A stretch of DNA of 64,000 nt from Ralstonia sp. RRA (lineage in GTDB: Bacteria > Pseudomonadota > Gammaproteobacteria > Burkholderiales > Burkholderiaceae): the NCBI RefSeq assembly GCF_037023145.1, contig NZ_CP146091.1:2170001-2234000 (forward strand), written 5' to 3'. Below, one piece after another: positions 63,773-64,000 of this stretch. Under the pieces are notes generated by a model that saw only the letters and a list, made by a program, of their open reading frames with translations, ran no database searches and was not told the DNA's origin. How positions within the stretch are numbered: the stretch's first letter is position 1; each line of letters begins with the position of its first letter. The translations under genes and the position numbers were made by a program.

Positions 63773-64000
63773 TCAGGCGCCTGTCACAACGATGACGTGC
63801 ACGCGGTACGGGCCGTGCGCACCGAGCACGATGGTCTGCTCGATATCGCCCGTGCGCGAGGGCCCGCTGATGACGTTGGTCGCGCGCGGCAATTCGCCCC
63901 GCTCCGAGCGCATCAACGCGTAGGCATCCTCCAGGTGGGCGACGATGCGCGACTGCGGCACCACGGCGATATGCGTCTCGGGCAGCAAAGCTGCAGAGGC
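63773..64000 (-). CDS. lutC: LutC/YkgG (LUD domain) family protein, partial (5' beyond window)
   Basis: The last 75 residues of a LUD-domain protein: ALLPETHIAVVPQSRIVAHLEDAY, then NVISGPSRTGDIEQTIVLGAHGPYRVHVIVV. The SGPSRTGDIE box is a LutC signature. LutC works with LutA and LutB in lactate oxidation to pyruvate; those genes would lie outside the window. The frame stays open to the edge. Confidence 0.9.
   Translation of the reverse strand, partial: ASAALLPETHIAVVPQSRIVAHLEDAYALMRSERGELPRATNVISGPSRTGDIEQTIVLGAHGPYRVHVIVVTGA

Overview
The window is a GC-rich bacterial chromosome segment from a betaproteobacterium. It most resembles Ralstonia (R. pickettii-like) within Burkholderiaceae. This is an inference from gene order, including earP-efp and the long co-directional block yceD-rpmF-plsX-fabHDG-acpP-fabF-rpoE-rseAB-mucD-lepA-lepB-rnc-era-recO-pdxJ-acpS-nagZ. 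It also rests on codon usage and on recognisable protein families; no database search was run.

Layout. 1-1.6 kb: a YeiH-type exporter (cut by the window edge) divergent from a LysR regulator. 1.6-5.6 kb: a tRNA-Lys(CTT) gene with a tyrosine integrase directly downstream, a cluster of stem-loops, and a complete IS21-family element (istA/istB, 26-bp terminal repeats). Together these look like the remnant of an integrative island. 5.5-13.8 kb: a five-gene minus-strand sugar-acid operon (glucarate dehydratase, MFS carrier, GH31 glycosidase, porin, aldose epimerase) with a divergent FadR-type GntR regulator. The epimerase 3' end is replaced by IS sequence. 13.8-20.0 kb: a candidate small RNA, then an unusual signalling cluster: an OmpR-type regulator with a degenerate receiver, a small ORF, a CHASE2-PAS histidine kinase, a LysM-FecR periplasmic protein and a canonical OmpR-type regulator. 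20.4-22.7 kb: an MFS exporter divergent from an HxlR regulator with a clear palindromic operator, followed by tRNA-Cys and two identical tRNA-Gly genes. 22.8-27.4 kb: pgsA, uvrC, and the translation-factor pair earP-efp. 27.5-47.3 kb: a nearly unbroken minus-strand run of core genes for peptidoglycan recycling, CoA-dependent carrier activation, vitamin B6 synthesis, DNA repair, ribosome maturation, protein export, envelope stress (sigma-E system), fatty-acid synthesis and phospholipid precursor synthesis. 47.5-52 kb: maf, a tetrapyrrole-methylase-fold methyltransferase, an S49 peptidase, a Rieske protein, a HAD phosphatase and rluC. 52-55.8 kb: a long leader and rne (RNase E). 56-59 kb: moaA-mobA-moeA for molybdenum cofactor. 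59-64 kb: a small membrane protein, rmuC, a 2-hydroxyacid dehydrogenase, a sodium/proton antiporter and the end of a LutC-type gene.

The accessory or less-understood parts are the tRNA-Lys/integrase/IS21 region, the glucarate/GH31 operon and the LysM-FecR/CHASE2/pseudo-receiver cluster. The last is the best candidate for an under-described system. No CRISPR array, rRNA operon or replication origin was seen.
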